The notes: generated from the sequence alone by a model not told the origin. Numbered from the stretch's first letter, positions 1-5,803 are shown. The stretch: DNA of 7,506 nt from Polaromonas sp. (GCA_013205645.1 JABMMH010000012.1:1-7506); one strand, 5' to 3'. A program made the numbers and translations.

Positions 1-1793
1 CTCTGGAAATGCTCAGCTTGTGCAACCGGGCGCTGACGCGGATGGATGACGAGCGGCAGTTGCTGGCTGAAATCTGCCGCTTGGCGGTTGAGGTTGGCGG
101 CTACCGCATGGCTTGGGTTGGTTTTGCCCGCGAGGATGAAGTGCGCAGCATTGAACTGATGGCGCATGCCGGTCATGAGGCCGGTTATCTTTCATCGGTT
201 CAGCTGACGTGGGCTGAAGATCCGTTGGGCCCGTTTGGCCCTGTTGGCTTCGCGATCCGGCAACGCGAGGTGTCCGATTTTTATGACATTGAGTCGCTCG
301 CTGAGCATGCGGATTGGGCTCAGCAAGCTTTGCTGCGCGGTTACCGCAGCGTGCTCACAGTGCCCTTGTCTTATGCTGACCAAACTTTTGGCATGCTGGC
401 CCTTTACTCGGCAGATGGACTGCCCGCCAGGGTGGAAGAAGTGTTGCTGTTGCAAGAGCTGGCCACCAACTTGGCTTTTGGTATTGACAGCATCCGCTCG
501 CGGCAGTGGCGTGACCAGTTGGAGGCGGCTATTTCCAAGGTCGCCGCTGGGGTCTCTGTGCAGGGCGGCAGCAACTTTTTTGAACATTTGGTGCGCAACA
601 TGTCAGACGCGCTGGGCGCGCAAGCGGCCTTTGTGACGCGGTTGCTCCCAGGCGAACCGCTGGTGGCGCGCTGTGTCGCCGGGGTCGTTGACAGCGAACT
701 GGTCGAGAGTTTTGACTACCCGGTCATACACTCGCCGTGCCGCGAGCTGACAGATGCCGTCAGTGTGACCTTGCCCAAAAATGTGCTCAGCCGCTACCCG
801 GAGGTGAAGACGCTGTTTGGCCTCAGCCCGGAAGCTTACGTCGGCCATCGGCTGGAAAATGCATCCGGGGAGTTGGCCGGCATGTTGTTCGTGATGTTTC
901 GCGAGCCCCTTAAACACACGGTCTTGATGGTGTCGACGCTTCAAATTTTCGCGGCACGCGCCTCGGCTGAGTTGAAGCGGCTGCAGGCCGATCTGGAAAT
1001 ACGCAACCTCAATGCCACCTTGGAGGACCGCGTGCAGCAACGCACGGCGCAGCTCAAGTCGGCCAACGAAGAGTTGGAGTCTTTTTGCTATTCCGTCTCG
1101 CACGATTTACGCTCGCCTTTGAGCGCGGTCGATGGCTTTGCCAGCTTGTTGGAACAGTCGGTTGAGGCTTTGCCGGAGCCAATGGCTCAAAAAGGGCAGC
1201 ACTACCTCAAGCGTGTTCGCGCGGGAGTGGTGCAAATGGGCGAATTGATTGACGCCTTGCTTTCCTTGGCCCGCTTGGCACGAGCGCCTTTGCGCCATGA
1301 CCGCGTTGACCTGAGTGCGTTGGCCAACGAAGTGCTGGCCAATTGCCGTGAGCGCAACCCGACCCGCGTGCTGGAGGCGACCGTCGAACCCGGACTGTTC
1401 GTCACGGGGGACAACCGTTTGCTGCGCCAAGTGCTGGATAACTTGCTGGGAAACGCCTGGAAATTCTGCGCCGGCGAGCCGGTCACGCGCATTGAGTTTG
1501 GCGCGGAGACCGCCGCCACCGGCGAGGTGGTTTATGCCGTGCGCGACAACGGCGCAGGTTTCAACATGGCTTACGCGCAAAAACTCTTCGGCCCGTTTCA
1601 GCGGCTGCATTCGCCGTCAGAGTTTGAAGGCACGGGCATTGGCTTGGCTTTTGTTCAGCGCATCATCGTGCGCCACGGCGGACGGATTTGGGGCGAATCG
1701 GCACCGGGGCAAGGCGCCACATTTCGCTTCACACTGGGCCATCTTGACCCGAATGAGACGGGGGCTGAAACCTTCACGCCGGATCGCGCGTAA
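1..1793 (+). CDS. Sensor histidine kinase with two GAF-like domains (5' partial)
   Basis: This is the C-terminal part of a cytoplasmic-type sensor histidine kinase, which autophosphorylates on histidine and passes the phosphate to a response regulator. The frame is open to the left edge. The Met at base 9 lies inside a conserved stretch (SLCNRALTR...EICRLAVEVGGYRMAWVG) that normally follows another sensory domain, so the real start is probably upstream. Numbering from that Met: a GAF-like domain at about 12-160, a second, more divergent one at about 170-318, a likely coiled coil at about 316-357, then HisKA with the H-box SVSHDLRSPL (phospho-acceptor His365). The ATPase domain shows the N box (NLLGNAWKF, Asn482), G1 (DNGAGF, Asp513), an F-box-like LFGPFQRLH, and G2 (GTGIGL, from Gly541). 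All catalytic motifs are intact. The HisKA subtype resembles phytochrome-like kinases, but no chromophore-binding site is evident. No response regulator follows, so it is an orphan on this side. The ligand is unknown. Confidence 0.9.
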   Translation, partial: LEMLSLCNRALTRMDDERQLLAEICRLAVEVGGYRMAWVGFAREDEVRSIELMAHAGHEAGYLSSVQLTWAEDPLGPFGPVGFAIRQREVSDFYDIESLAEHADWAQQALLRGYRSVLTVPLSYADQTFGMLALYSADGLPARVEEVLLLQELATNLAFGIDSIRSRQWRDQLEAAISKVAAGVSVQGGSNFFEHLVRNMSDALGAQAAFVTRLLPGEPLVARCVAGVVDSELVESFDYPVIHSPCRELTDAVSVTLPKNVLSRYPEVKTLFGLSPEAYVGHRLENASGELAGMLFVMFREPLKHTVLMVSTLQIFAARASAELKRLQADLEIRNLNATLEDRVQQRTAQLKSANEELESFCYSVSHDLRSPLSAVDGFASLLEQSVEALPEPMAQKGQHYLKRVRAGVVQMGELIDALLSLARLARAPLRHDRVDLSALANEVLANCRERNPTRVLEATVEPGLFVTGDNRLLRQVLDNLLGNAWKFCAGEPVTRIEFGAETAATGEVVYAVRDNGAGFNMAYAQKLFGPFQRLHSPSEFEGTGIGLAFVQRIIVRHGGRIWGESAPGQGATFRFTLGHLDPNETGAETFTPDRA

Positions 1794-1829
1794 CTCTTGA
1801 GTCACAAAACAAGCAGGCCGGCTACTTGA

Positions 1830-1844
1830 TGGGGGCGGCCCCCA
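1830..1844. terminator. GC hairpin after the kinase gene, possible weak terminator
   Basis: A 6-bp perfect inverted repeat (TGGGGG, loop CGG, CCCCCA) lies 36 bases after the kinase stop codon. It is followed by AAATAAC and not by a T run, so it is not a canonical intrinsic terminator. It may still slow or end transcription before tetR, or protect the mRNA 3' end. Confidence 0.3.
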
Positions 1845-1873
1845 AATAACAGGCGGCTTGAAATTCCTCACGC

Positions 1874-1879
1874 TAAAAT
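1874..1879 (+). promoter_or_regulatory. Putative -10 box of tetR placed for a leaderless transcript
   Basis: TAAAAT (within CGCTAAAATC) matches the sigma-70 -10 consensus at five of six bases. It ends six bases before the ATG at 1886, so transcription would begin at or next to the A of the ATG. No purine-rich Shine-Dalgarno sequence lies between them. A TTGAAA at 1858-1863 is only 10 bases upstream, too close to be a normal -35 partner, and the properly spaced position carries AGGCGG, which does not resemble a -35 box. Confidence 0.4.
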
Positions 1880-1885
1880 CTCCAC

Positions 1886-2533
1886 ATGCCCCCCTCTTTA
1901 TCAACTCAAACTGGCGTTAGCGCCGCCATCCGCCCTGCCAAGGCCTCTTTCAAGGCGCAGATGCTGCAGGCTAGGGAGGACGCCATTGTTGAGGCCGTGA
2001 ACCGGCTGCTGGCTGAAAAAGGTTTTGATTTGATGACGGTGGACGAGGTGGCCGCCGAGGTCGGCATCGCCAAGGCCAGCTTGTACAAGCACTTTCCCAG
2101 CAAAGAAGACTTGGCCGCCGCCGCCATGGTGCGGGTGTTGGCGCGGGCCAAGACCTTGTTGGCGAGCTTGCCTACGGATGCCGCGCCCATAGCCCAACTC
2201 AAAGCCGTGGTGCGCTGGATGATGCGTTTGCAATTGGCTGGCGAAATGCCTTCCTTGCCGAGTCAGAACTCCAGCCTGCGGGCGAACTTGATGGCCAATC
2301 GGGCCTATTTAGATGGCCTCTTGCAGGTCAGCGACCATATTGGCGGCTGGATTGAAGCGGCTCAAGCCGACGGCAGTCTGAACCCGGCCTTGCCGCCTAT
2401 TTTGGTGCTTTACACCGTGTATTCACGGGCGTGCGACCCGGTGCTTGAATTCATGAAAACAAGCGGTCTGTTCAGCGACGAAGAGACCGTTGAATGGGTC
2501 GTGAGCACCTGCTTCGACGGTTTGCGTAAATAG
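1886..2533 (+). CDS. TetR/AcrR-family transcriptional regulator
   Basis: A 215-residue DNA-binding regulator, a usual length for TetR proteins. After a variable N-terminal tail of about 25 residues, the TetR-type helix-turn-helix domain covers about residues 28-80. The signature TVDEVAAEVGIAKASLYKHFPSKEDL (51-76) includes the typical recognition-helix end LYKHF and the SKEDL that starts the next helix. The remainder (about 85-215) is a helical ligand-binding and dimerisation domain with no recognisable ligand signature. The start at 1886 has no ribosome binding site but sits just after a -10-like box, suggesting a leaderless mRNA. Met26 at 1961, preceded by AAGG at good spacing, is an alternative start that would keep the whole DNA-binding domain. 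The gene follows the kinase by 92 bases and is convergent with the fasciclin gene. Its targets cannot be inferred, because no efflux or catabolic gene lies next to it. Confidence 0.9.
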   Translation: MPPSLSTQTGVSAAIRPAKASFKAQMLQAREDAIVEAVNRLLAEKGFDLMTVDEVAAEVGIAKASLYKHFPSKEDLAAAAMVRVLARAKTLLASLPTDAAPIAQLKAVVRWMMRLQLAGEMPSLPSQNSSLRANLMANRAYLDGLLQVSDHIGGWIEAAQADGSLNPALPPILVLYTVYSRACDPVLEFMKTSGLFSDEETVEWVVSTCFDGLRK

Positions 2534-2558
2534 CGCATCAAACGTAAACGCGAACACA

Positions 2559-2580
2559 AGCGGGGCCCGCAGGCCCCGCT
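2559..2580. terminator. Shared hairpin between convergent tetR and fasciclin genes
   Basis: A perfect 9-bp GC-rich stem (AGCGGGGCC, loop CGCA, GGCCCCGCT) lies 25 bases after the tetR stop and 19 bases beyond the fasciclin stop on the other strand. The tail is only mildly T-rich either way (GATTCTCATT on plus, TGTGTTCGCGTTT on minus). It is very likely a bidirectional terminator serving both genes, though not a perfect U-tract example. Confidence 0.7.
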
Positions 2581-2599
2581 GATTCTCATTCGATCAGAA

Positions 2600-3055
2600 T
2601 TACTTTGGCATGATGACCGTGTCAATGGCGTGGATCACGCCATTGCTGGCAGCCACATCAGCGGCCACGACTTTGGCACCGTTCACCGTCACGCCACCCA
2701 TGGTGGCCAGCGTCACATTGCCGCCTTGCACGGTCTTGACGGCGCCGGCCTTGATGTCTTTGGCCATCACTTTGCCGGGGACCACGTGGTAAGTCAGCAC
2801 CTTGGTCAGGGCGGCTTTGTCTTTCAGGAGCGCATCCAAATCGGCTTTAGGGATCTTGGCAAAAGCTGCATCGGTCGGTGCAAACACCGTGAATGGGCCT
2901 GGCCCTTTGAGGGTGTCGACCAAACCGGCGGCGGTCACAGCGGTGACCAAGGTTTTGAAATTGCCTGCGCTGACAGCGGTGTCCACAATGTCGGCGGCTT
3001 GGGCTGAAAAGACGGCGCTGGCGCTCAGTGCAAAGGCGATAAGTGATTTCTTCAT
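2600..3055 (-). CDS. Secreted fasciclin (FAS1) domain protein
   Basis: A 151-residue exported protein made of one FAS1 domain, a fold linked to cell adhesion and surface or matrix interactions; the bacterial role is poorly defined. The N-terminus is a classic Sec signal peptide: MKK, then a hydrophobic run, then AQA with cleavage predicted after residue 20. The FAS1 domain fills the rest: the first conserved box is GPFTVFAPTDAAFAKIP (53-69), the central YHVVPGK motif starts at 89, and the final box is NGVIHAIDTVIMPK at the C-terminus. The start at 3055 was chosen because the signal peptide begins there and a GGAG sequence (complement of 3062-3065) lies six bases upstream; an in-frame start 11 codons earlier would spoil the signal peptide. 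Single-domain FAS1 proteins of this size are common in proteobacteria. It lies 143 bases downstream of the phosphoesterase on the same strand and probably has its own promoter. Confidence 0.93.
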   Translation of the reverse strand: MKKSLIAFALSASAVFSAQAADIVDTAVSAGNFKTLVTAVTAAGLVDTLKGPGPFTVFAPTDAAFAKIPKADLDALLKDKAALTKVLTYHVVPGKVMAKDIKAGAVKTVQGGNVTLATMGGVTVNGAKVVAADVAASNGVIHAIDTVIMPK

Positions 3056-3061
3056 GTATGA

Positions 3062-3065
3062 CTCC
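3062..3065 (-). promoter_or_regulatory. Ribosome binding site fixing the fasciclin start
   Basis: On the minus strand GGAG precedes the ATG at 3055 by six bases. This supports the start at the MKKS signal peptide and not the upstream in-frame codon at 3088. Confidence 0.7.
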
Positions 3066-3112
3066 ATTGGGTTGAAAGTAAGCACCAAACGGGTGATGCA
3101 TCTCCAATGTAA

Positions 3113-3139
3113 GTCATAGCAGTATCAATATGAACTCAA
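3113..3139 (-). promoter_or_regulatory. Candidate promoter of the fasciclin gene
   Basis: Read on the minus strand, TTGAGT (complement of 3134-3139) is followed after 15 bases by TATGAC (complement of 3113-3118), which is preceded by TGC to form an extended -10. The spacing is short and the match imperfect. The 143-base gap to the phosphoesterase gene makes a separate promoter likely somewhere in 3090-3198, but the exact position is a guess. Confidence 0.3.
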
Positions 3140-3198
3140 TGGTCTTTATCGAGACTGATTGGTAATTTCCGCTTGGATGCTTTTGCTGTGAGCCGCGC

Positions 3199-4023
3199 TT
3201 AAACGTTGATCAGAAGCTCTGGTCTGTAACTTGTTTGCTCACCTTTGTGCGCATAACCCAGCGGGTTGGCGACCACGTGGCAACCTTGGCTCAGGTAATC
3301 TTGCGGGCAGTGCAGATGGCCATGCAACCACAGTTGCGCGGCGGGCAGAAGGTCATCCAGCGCATTGCAAAACCCGGCCGTACCTGGCGTCAGTCCGTAG
3401 CGTGGATCTGCGCTCAATAGGCTTGGAGAGAAGTGAGTAACCACTACGGTCGATCCGTCGAATGGCTGCGCGAGCGCCGCCCGCAACCAAGCTTGGCTTT
3501 GCAAACCGAGATCTCGCACCTCAGGTGCCAGCATCGGAACGCCATCGCGCAGCGAATGGTTTTTTCGGAGGTAGTGGTTGGCGGCTCGAAAAGCCTTGTC
3601 GCGAGCGGCCGGTGATGCACTCAAGGAGTCACTGTTCAGCGCATCAAAGTCGGTCCATAGCGTGCAGCCCACAAAGCGGACGCCTCGTAGTGTGACGCTC
3701 TGCTGCTCAAGCCAAATCAATCCCCAGCGCTCACAGGCGGCCCGCAGACGGCGCGTGGCATCGTCAAACTCTTGGCCGTCGTACTCATGGTTGCCAGGAA
3801 TGAACAGCACCGGGCAAGGCCAGCCGGCGCCGCCTTCACTGACTGGGCGCGGTGAAAAGCGGGCCAGACCAAAGTCTTCAACGCCCAAGCGGGCCAAGGC
3901 TGAGCCGGGCTGGTAAGAGCCGATGTCGCCTGCCAGCACCAGCACGTCAGCCCCCGGTGTCGGACGCGCCACAAAGTGCGGGTTGGATTCGAGGTGGAGA
4001 TCTGAGAGCAGCTGAATGTTCAC
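3199..4023 (-). CDS. Calcineurin-like metallophosphoesterase
   Basis: A 274-residue cytoplasmic phosphoesterase with no signal peptide or membrane segment. All five metal-binding motifs of the calcineurin-like superfamily are present in order: DLH at 8-10 (Asp8, His10), GD at 32-33, GNHE at 77-80 (Asn78, His79), TH at 196-197 and GHLH at 235-238. It should therefore bind two divalent metal ions and hydrolyse a phosphoester; whether the substrate is a nucleotide, nucleic acid or other phosphodiester cannot be told from sequence. The initiation codon is GTG at 4023, giving MNIQLLSDLHLE with the metal motif right at the N-terminus as usual. No clear Shine-Dalgarno sequence precedes it. It starts 16 bases after the end of lysR on the same strand, so translation is probably coupled to lysR. 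The pairing suggests co-expression with that regulator but does not reveal function. Confidence 0.9.
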   Translation of the reverse strand: MNIQLLSDLHLESNPHFVARPTPGADVLVLAGDIGSYQPGSALARLGVEDFGLARFSPRPVSEGGAGWPCPVLFIPGNHEYDGQEFDDATRRLRAACERWGLIWLEQQSVTLRGVRFVGCTLWTDFDALNSDSLSASPAARDKAFRAANHYLRKNHSLRDGVPMLAPEVRDLGLQSQAWLRAALAQPFDGSTVVVTHFSPSLLSADPRYGLTPGTAGFCNALDDLLPAAQLWLHGHLHCPQDYLSQGCHVVANPLGYAHKGEQTSYRPELLINV

Positions 4024-4043
4024 GGGTCGATTGTCGCTGTCAT
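4020..4043 (-). other. Seven-codon reading frame linking lysR to the phosphoesterase gene
   Basis: On the minus strand the lysR stop is part of ATGA, so an ATG at 4043 overlaps the lysR TGA. From it runs a frame encoding MTATIDP, whose own TGA (4022-4020) overlaps the GTG start of the phosphoesterase as GTGA. The arrangement would let terminating ribosomes re-initiate twice. It might be chance, and a product peptide is not implied. Confidence 0.3.
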
Positions 4044-4996
4044 GCCGAAAAACTCTTTTGGGCCGCCCGCATCACCGCTTGTCGCAACCACAGGTGGCCG
4101 CTGCGTTGCTGGCTGCGTCGGTGCCACACGGCATCGACGTGCACCGGCGACACATCAAAAGGCAAGGGCTGCAAAATCAGTTGTTCAGAGATACCAGTGA
4201 TGCGCACAAAATGGTGCGGCAAGACGGTTAACAGGTTGGAGTTGGCGACCACCAAGCCGGCAGTGAAAAACTGATTCACCGTGAGCACCACGCGGCGTTC
4301 GCGCCCTAAAGAGGCCAAAGATTCGTCAATGAAACCATAAGGCCGGCCGGAAAAACTCACCAGCATGTGGCGCGCAGCGCAGTACTGGTCCAGCGTCACT
4401 GGGCTGTTCGCCAAGGGATGGTCTTTGCGCATGACACAAACGTACTCGCCGTCGTAGAGACGCAAGTGCGAAAACGGCTGCGGCTCGCCGCTCTGGGCGC
4501 CAGCGGTCAAATCCGCCAGCACCGATGGAAAGTAGCCGACGGCGAGGTCGCAGCTTTCATCATCGAGCAGCCGGCGCGGGTCGCGGGTTGTCAGGGGCAC
4601 CACGCGCAGCGAGACGCGCGGGGCTTCTTGTTCAAGGATGTCCGTGAGGCCGGGAATCAGTTCGGCGGCGGTGGCATCGGCCATGGCCAGCACGAAGCTG
4701 GTGTTGGCCTCCGCCGGTACAAACTCACTCGGCATGAGGGAGGATTGCAGTTGTTGCAGTGCCTCACGCACTGCCGGCCAGATGGCCCGCGCCCGCGCTG
4801 TCGGCGCCATGCCCTGACCGCTGCGCTGCACCAACTCATCGCCCAGTGTTTCACGCAGGCGCCTGAGCGCATTGCTGACGGCGGGTTGCGTCAACGAGAG
4901 GTTGCGGGCGGCGCGGGTCAAGCTGCGCTCCGCCATGACCTCGTCGAAGACGCGCAACAAATTGAGGTCGAGGGTGCGGAAAATGGGTGGGCTCAT
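4040..4996 (-). CDS. LysR-family transcriptional regulator (NahR/NodD-like subgroup)
   Basis: A 318-residue LysR-type regulator, typical family length. The winged helix-turn-helix domain covers residues 10-68; its pattern DLNLLRVFDEVMAERSLTRAA, then LTQPAVSNALRRLRETLGDEL and a terminal GMAPTARA, is that of the NahR/LinR/NodD-like subgroup. A linker helix follows (about 70-92), then a periplasmic-binding-protein-like effector domain (about 95-305) that would bind a small inducer, often aromatic in this subgroup, though the ligand here is unknown. An in-frame TTG at 5011 would add five residues, but the ATG at 4996 is preferred because GAGG (complement of 5006-5009) lies nine bases upstream. 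The gene is divergent from the membrane-protein gene at 5170, the usual layout for a LysR regulator and its target, and is followed after 16 bases by the phosphoesterase, probably one transcript. Confidence 0.93.
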   Translation of the reverse strand: MSPPIFRTLDLNLLRVFDEVMAERSLTRAARNLSLTQPAVSNALRRLRETLGDELVQRSGQGMAPTARARAIWPAVREALQQLQSSLMPSEFVPAEANTSFVLAMADATAAELIPGLTDILEQEAPRVSLRVVPLTTRDPRRLLDDESCDLAVGYFPSVLADLTAGAQSGEPQPFSHLRLYDGEYVCVMRKDHPLANSPVTLDQYCAARHMLVSFSGRPYGFIDESLASLGRERRVVLTVNQFFTAGLVVANSNLLTVLPHHFVRITGISEQLILQPLPFDVSPVHVDAVWHRRSQQRSGHLWLRQAVMRAAQKSFSA

Positions 4997-5005
4997 GGCG
5001 AAGGT

Positions 5006-5009
5006 CCTC
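5006..5009 (-). promoter_or_regulatory. Ribosome binding site fixing the lysR start
   Basis: GAGG on the minus strand lies nine bases before the ATG at 4996. It also overlaps the competing TTG codon at 5011-5009, which argues that the TTG is not the start. Confidence 0.6.
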
Positions 5010-5023
5010 AAGTGAGATCACCA

Positions 5024-5029
5024 ACTATA
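5024..5029 (-). promoter_or_regulatory. Candidate -10 box for lysR
   Basis: TATAGT on the minus strand matches five of six consensus bases and lies 27 bases upstream of the lysR ATG, which would leave a leader of about 20 bases carrying the ribosome binding site. No convincing -35 box is seen at 16-18 bases, which would fit an activator-dependent or autoregulated promoter. Confidence 0.35.
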
Positions 5030-5063
5030 ACCACGATGAATGAATCAAATCACAAAGATAAAG

Positions 5064-5092
5064 TGGAGTAATATAAGTATTAACCCTATAGT
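5064..5092 (+). promoter_or_regulatory. Candidate promoter of the membrane-protein gene
   Basis: TATAGT at 5087-5092 matches five of six -10 bases. Seventeen bases upstream is TGGAGT (5064-5069), a poor -35 match (three of six). It lies in the AT-rich divergent intergenic region and would give a 5' leader of roughly 70 bases before the gene at 5170. A weak -35 is compatible with activator control. Confidence 0.35.
5069..5082. promoter_or_regulatory. AT-rich dyad, candidate LysR operator
   Basis: TAATA-TAAG-TATTA is a perfect 5-bp inverted repeat with a 4-base centre, giving a T-N12-A arrangement close to the T-N11-A core of LysR-type binding sites. It lies between the two divergent -10 candidates and inside the spacer of the plus-strand one. 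Assignment to the adjacent LysR protein is inference. Confidence 0.35.
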
Positions 5093-5169
5093 CAAGGCCT
5101 TGCTCGACGTGGCCGTCGCGAGCAGTCAGACCCCCCTGAAGGTTAACGGCCCAAATCAAGGGAATCATC

Positions 5170-5706
5170 ATGAGCACTTTTATCCAACCCCAATATTCCA
5201 ATGTACATCCAGGCGTAGAGCGCGTGGAGTCCGCCATCGAAGGCGCCATGCAGTTGCGTCACCGCTGGTCATCCTTCAGCGGTTTGGCCGCTTTGCTGCT
5301 GACTTCCGTCGTCGCGGCCGTGCTGGTCGTCGCCTATGAGGTCATGGACAATGTGATTGACGGCAATTTGCTGGTGATGTGGATGGCCTTGTGGGCCATG
5401 GCTTTCGTTGGTCTGGCGTTTTACTCGGGAACCATCCGCAATATCGTGTCTGGCTCCAAGGCTGGTCTAGACCGTTGGGCCCATGGTCAAGCCAAAGCGC
5501 GCGCAGACGAACGCCTGTGGGTGATTGCCAAGAGCGACAGCCGCGTCATGGCCGATTTGCACTCAGCCATCACACGCCAACAGTCTTTGGCCGAAGCTGA
5601 TGCCGTTTTGGCTGAAACCCCTGACGCTAAGGCTCCGGGCTTATCAGCCCGTGCCATCCGTCTGGGTGGTGCAGATTTGAAGGCTTACCAACGTCAAAAC
5701 AGCTAA
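5170..5706 (+). CDS. Hypothetical inner-membrane protein with two helices
   Basis: A 178-residue protein that I cannot assign to a named family. An N-terminal region of about 35 residues is followed by a hydrophobic segment at about 36-56 (FSGLAALLLTSVVAAVLVVAY), a short acidic loop (EVMDNVIDGN), and a second segment at about 67-85. Basic residues flank both membrane segments on the outer sides (RHR at 30-32; R90, K96), so both termini should face the cytoplasm with only the short acidic loop in the periplasm. The soluble C-terminal half (about 90-178) is rich in Ala, Arg, Asp and Lys and likely helical, without recognisable catalytic motifs. The start is well supported: AAGGGA at 5158-5163 lies six bases before the ATG. 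The gene is divergent from lysR, which may regulate it, and ends before a strong terminator. It has no signal peptide and no sign of truncation. Confidence 0.8.
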   Translation: MSTFIQPQYSNVHPGVERVESAIEGAMQLRHRWSSFSGLAALLLTSVVAAVLVVAYEVMDNVIDGNLLVMWMALWAMAFVGLAFYSGTIRNIVSGSKAGLDRWAHGQAKARADERLWVIAKSDSRVMADLHSAITRQQSLAEADAVLAETPDAKAPGLSARAIRLGGADLKAYQRQNS

Positions 5707-5717
5707 TTGCCAACGCT

Positions 5718-5733
5718 GCCAAACGCGTTTGGC
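5718..5733. repeat. Perfect 16-bp palindrome between stop codon and terminator
   Basis: GCCAAACGCGTTTGGC is a perfect palindrome 11 bases after the membrane-protein stop codon. An 8-bp palindrome GCCTAGGC (5732-5739) abuts it. Without a central loop it is better explained as a DNA-protein site or chance than as an RNA hairpin. It is distinct from the terminator stem downstream. Confidence 0.5.
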
Positions 5734-5743
5734 CTAGGCGATA

Positions 5744-5771
5744 AAAAAGCCACCTTTCGGGGTGGCTTTTT
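5744..5771. terminator. Bidirectional intrinsic terminator
   Basis: AAAAAGCCACC, a loop of TTTCGG, then GGTGGCTTTTT form an 11-bp perfect stem whose GC part (GCCACC/GGTGGC) is flanked by A5 on the left and T5 on the right. It therefore acts as a Rho-independent terminator with a U tract on both strands: for the membrane-protein gene on plus (37 bases after its stop) and for pckG on minus (32 bases past its stop). Confidence 0.92.
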
Positions 5772-5803
5772 CGTGGGCGCTATTAACAGCTTACAGCCAA
5801 GGG

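Noticed and set aside
603..1610. Two long minus-strand frames (603-1103 and 1107-1610) opposite the histidine kinase
   Set aside because: Both mirror the kinase coding frame, and their products look like compositional shadows without any domain.
1858..1879. TTGAAA with TAAAAT read as a complete sigma-70 promoter for tetR
   Set aside because: The spacer is only 10 bases, far below the usual 16-18, so only the -10 part is kept as a candidate.
3056..3088. Upstream in-frame start for the fasciclin gene at 3088
   Set aside because: It would place 11 residues before the signal peptide and lacks a well-spaced ribosome binding site, whereas GGAG fits the ATG at 3055.
5016..5060. ATC...GAT repeats in the lysR upstream region as a nod-box-like element
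   Set aside because: The spacings seen (5, 10 and 15 bases between ATC and GAT) do not match the N9 spacing of nod-box elements.
4367..5071. A 234-codon open frame on the plus strand opposite lysR
   Set aside because: It is antisense to a clear LysR protein and its translation is low-complexity and rich in His, Gln, Arg and Gly, typical of a shadow frame in GC-rich DNA.
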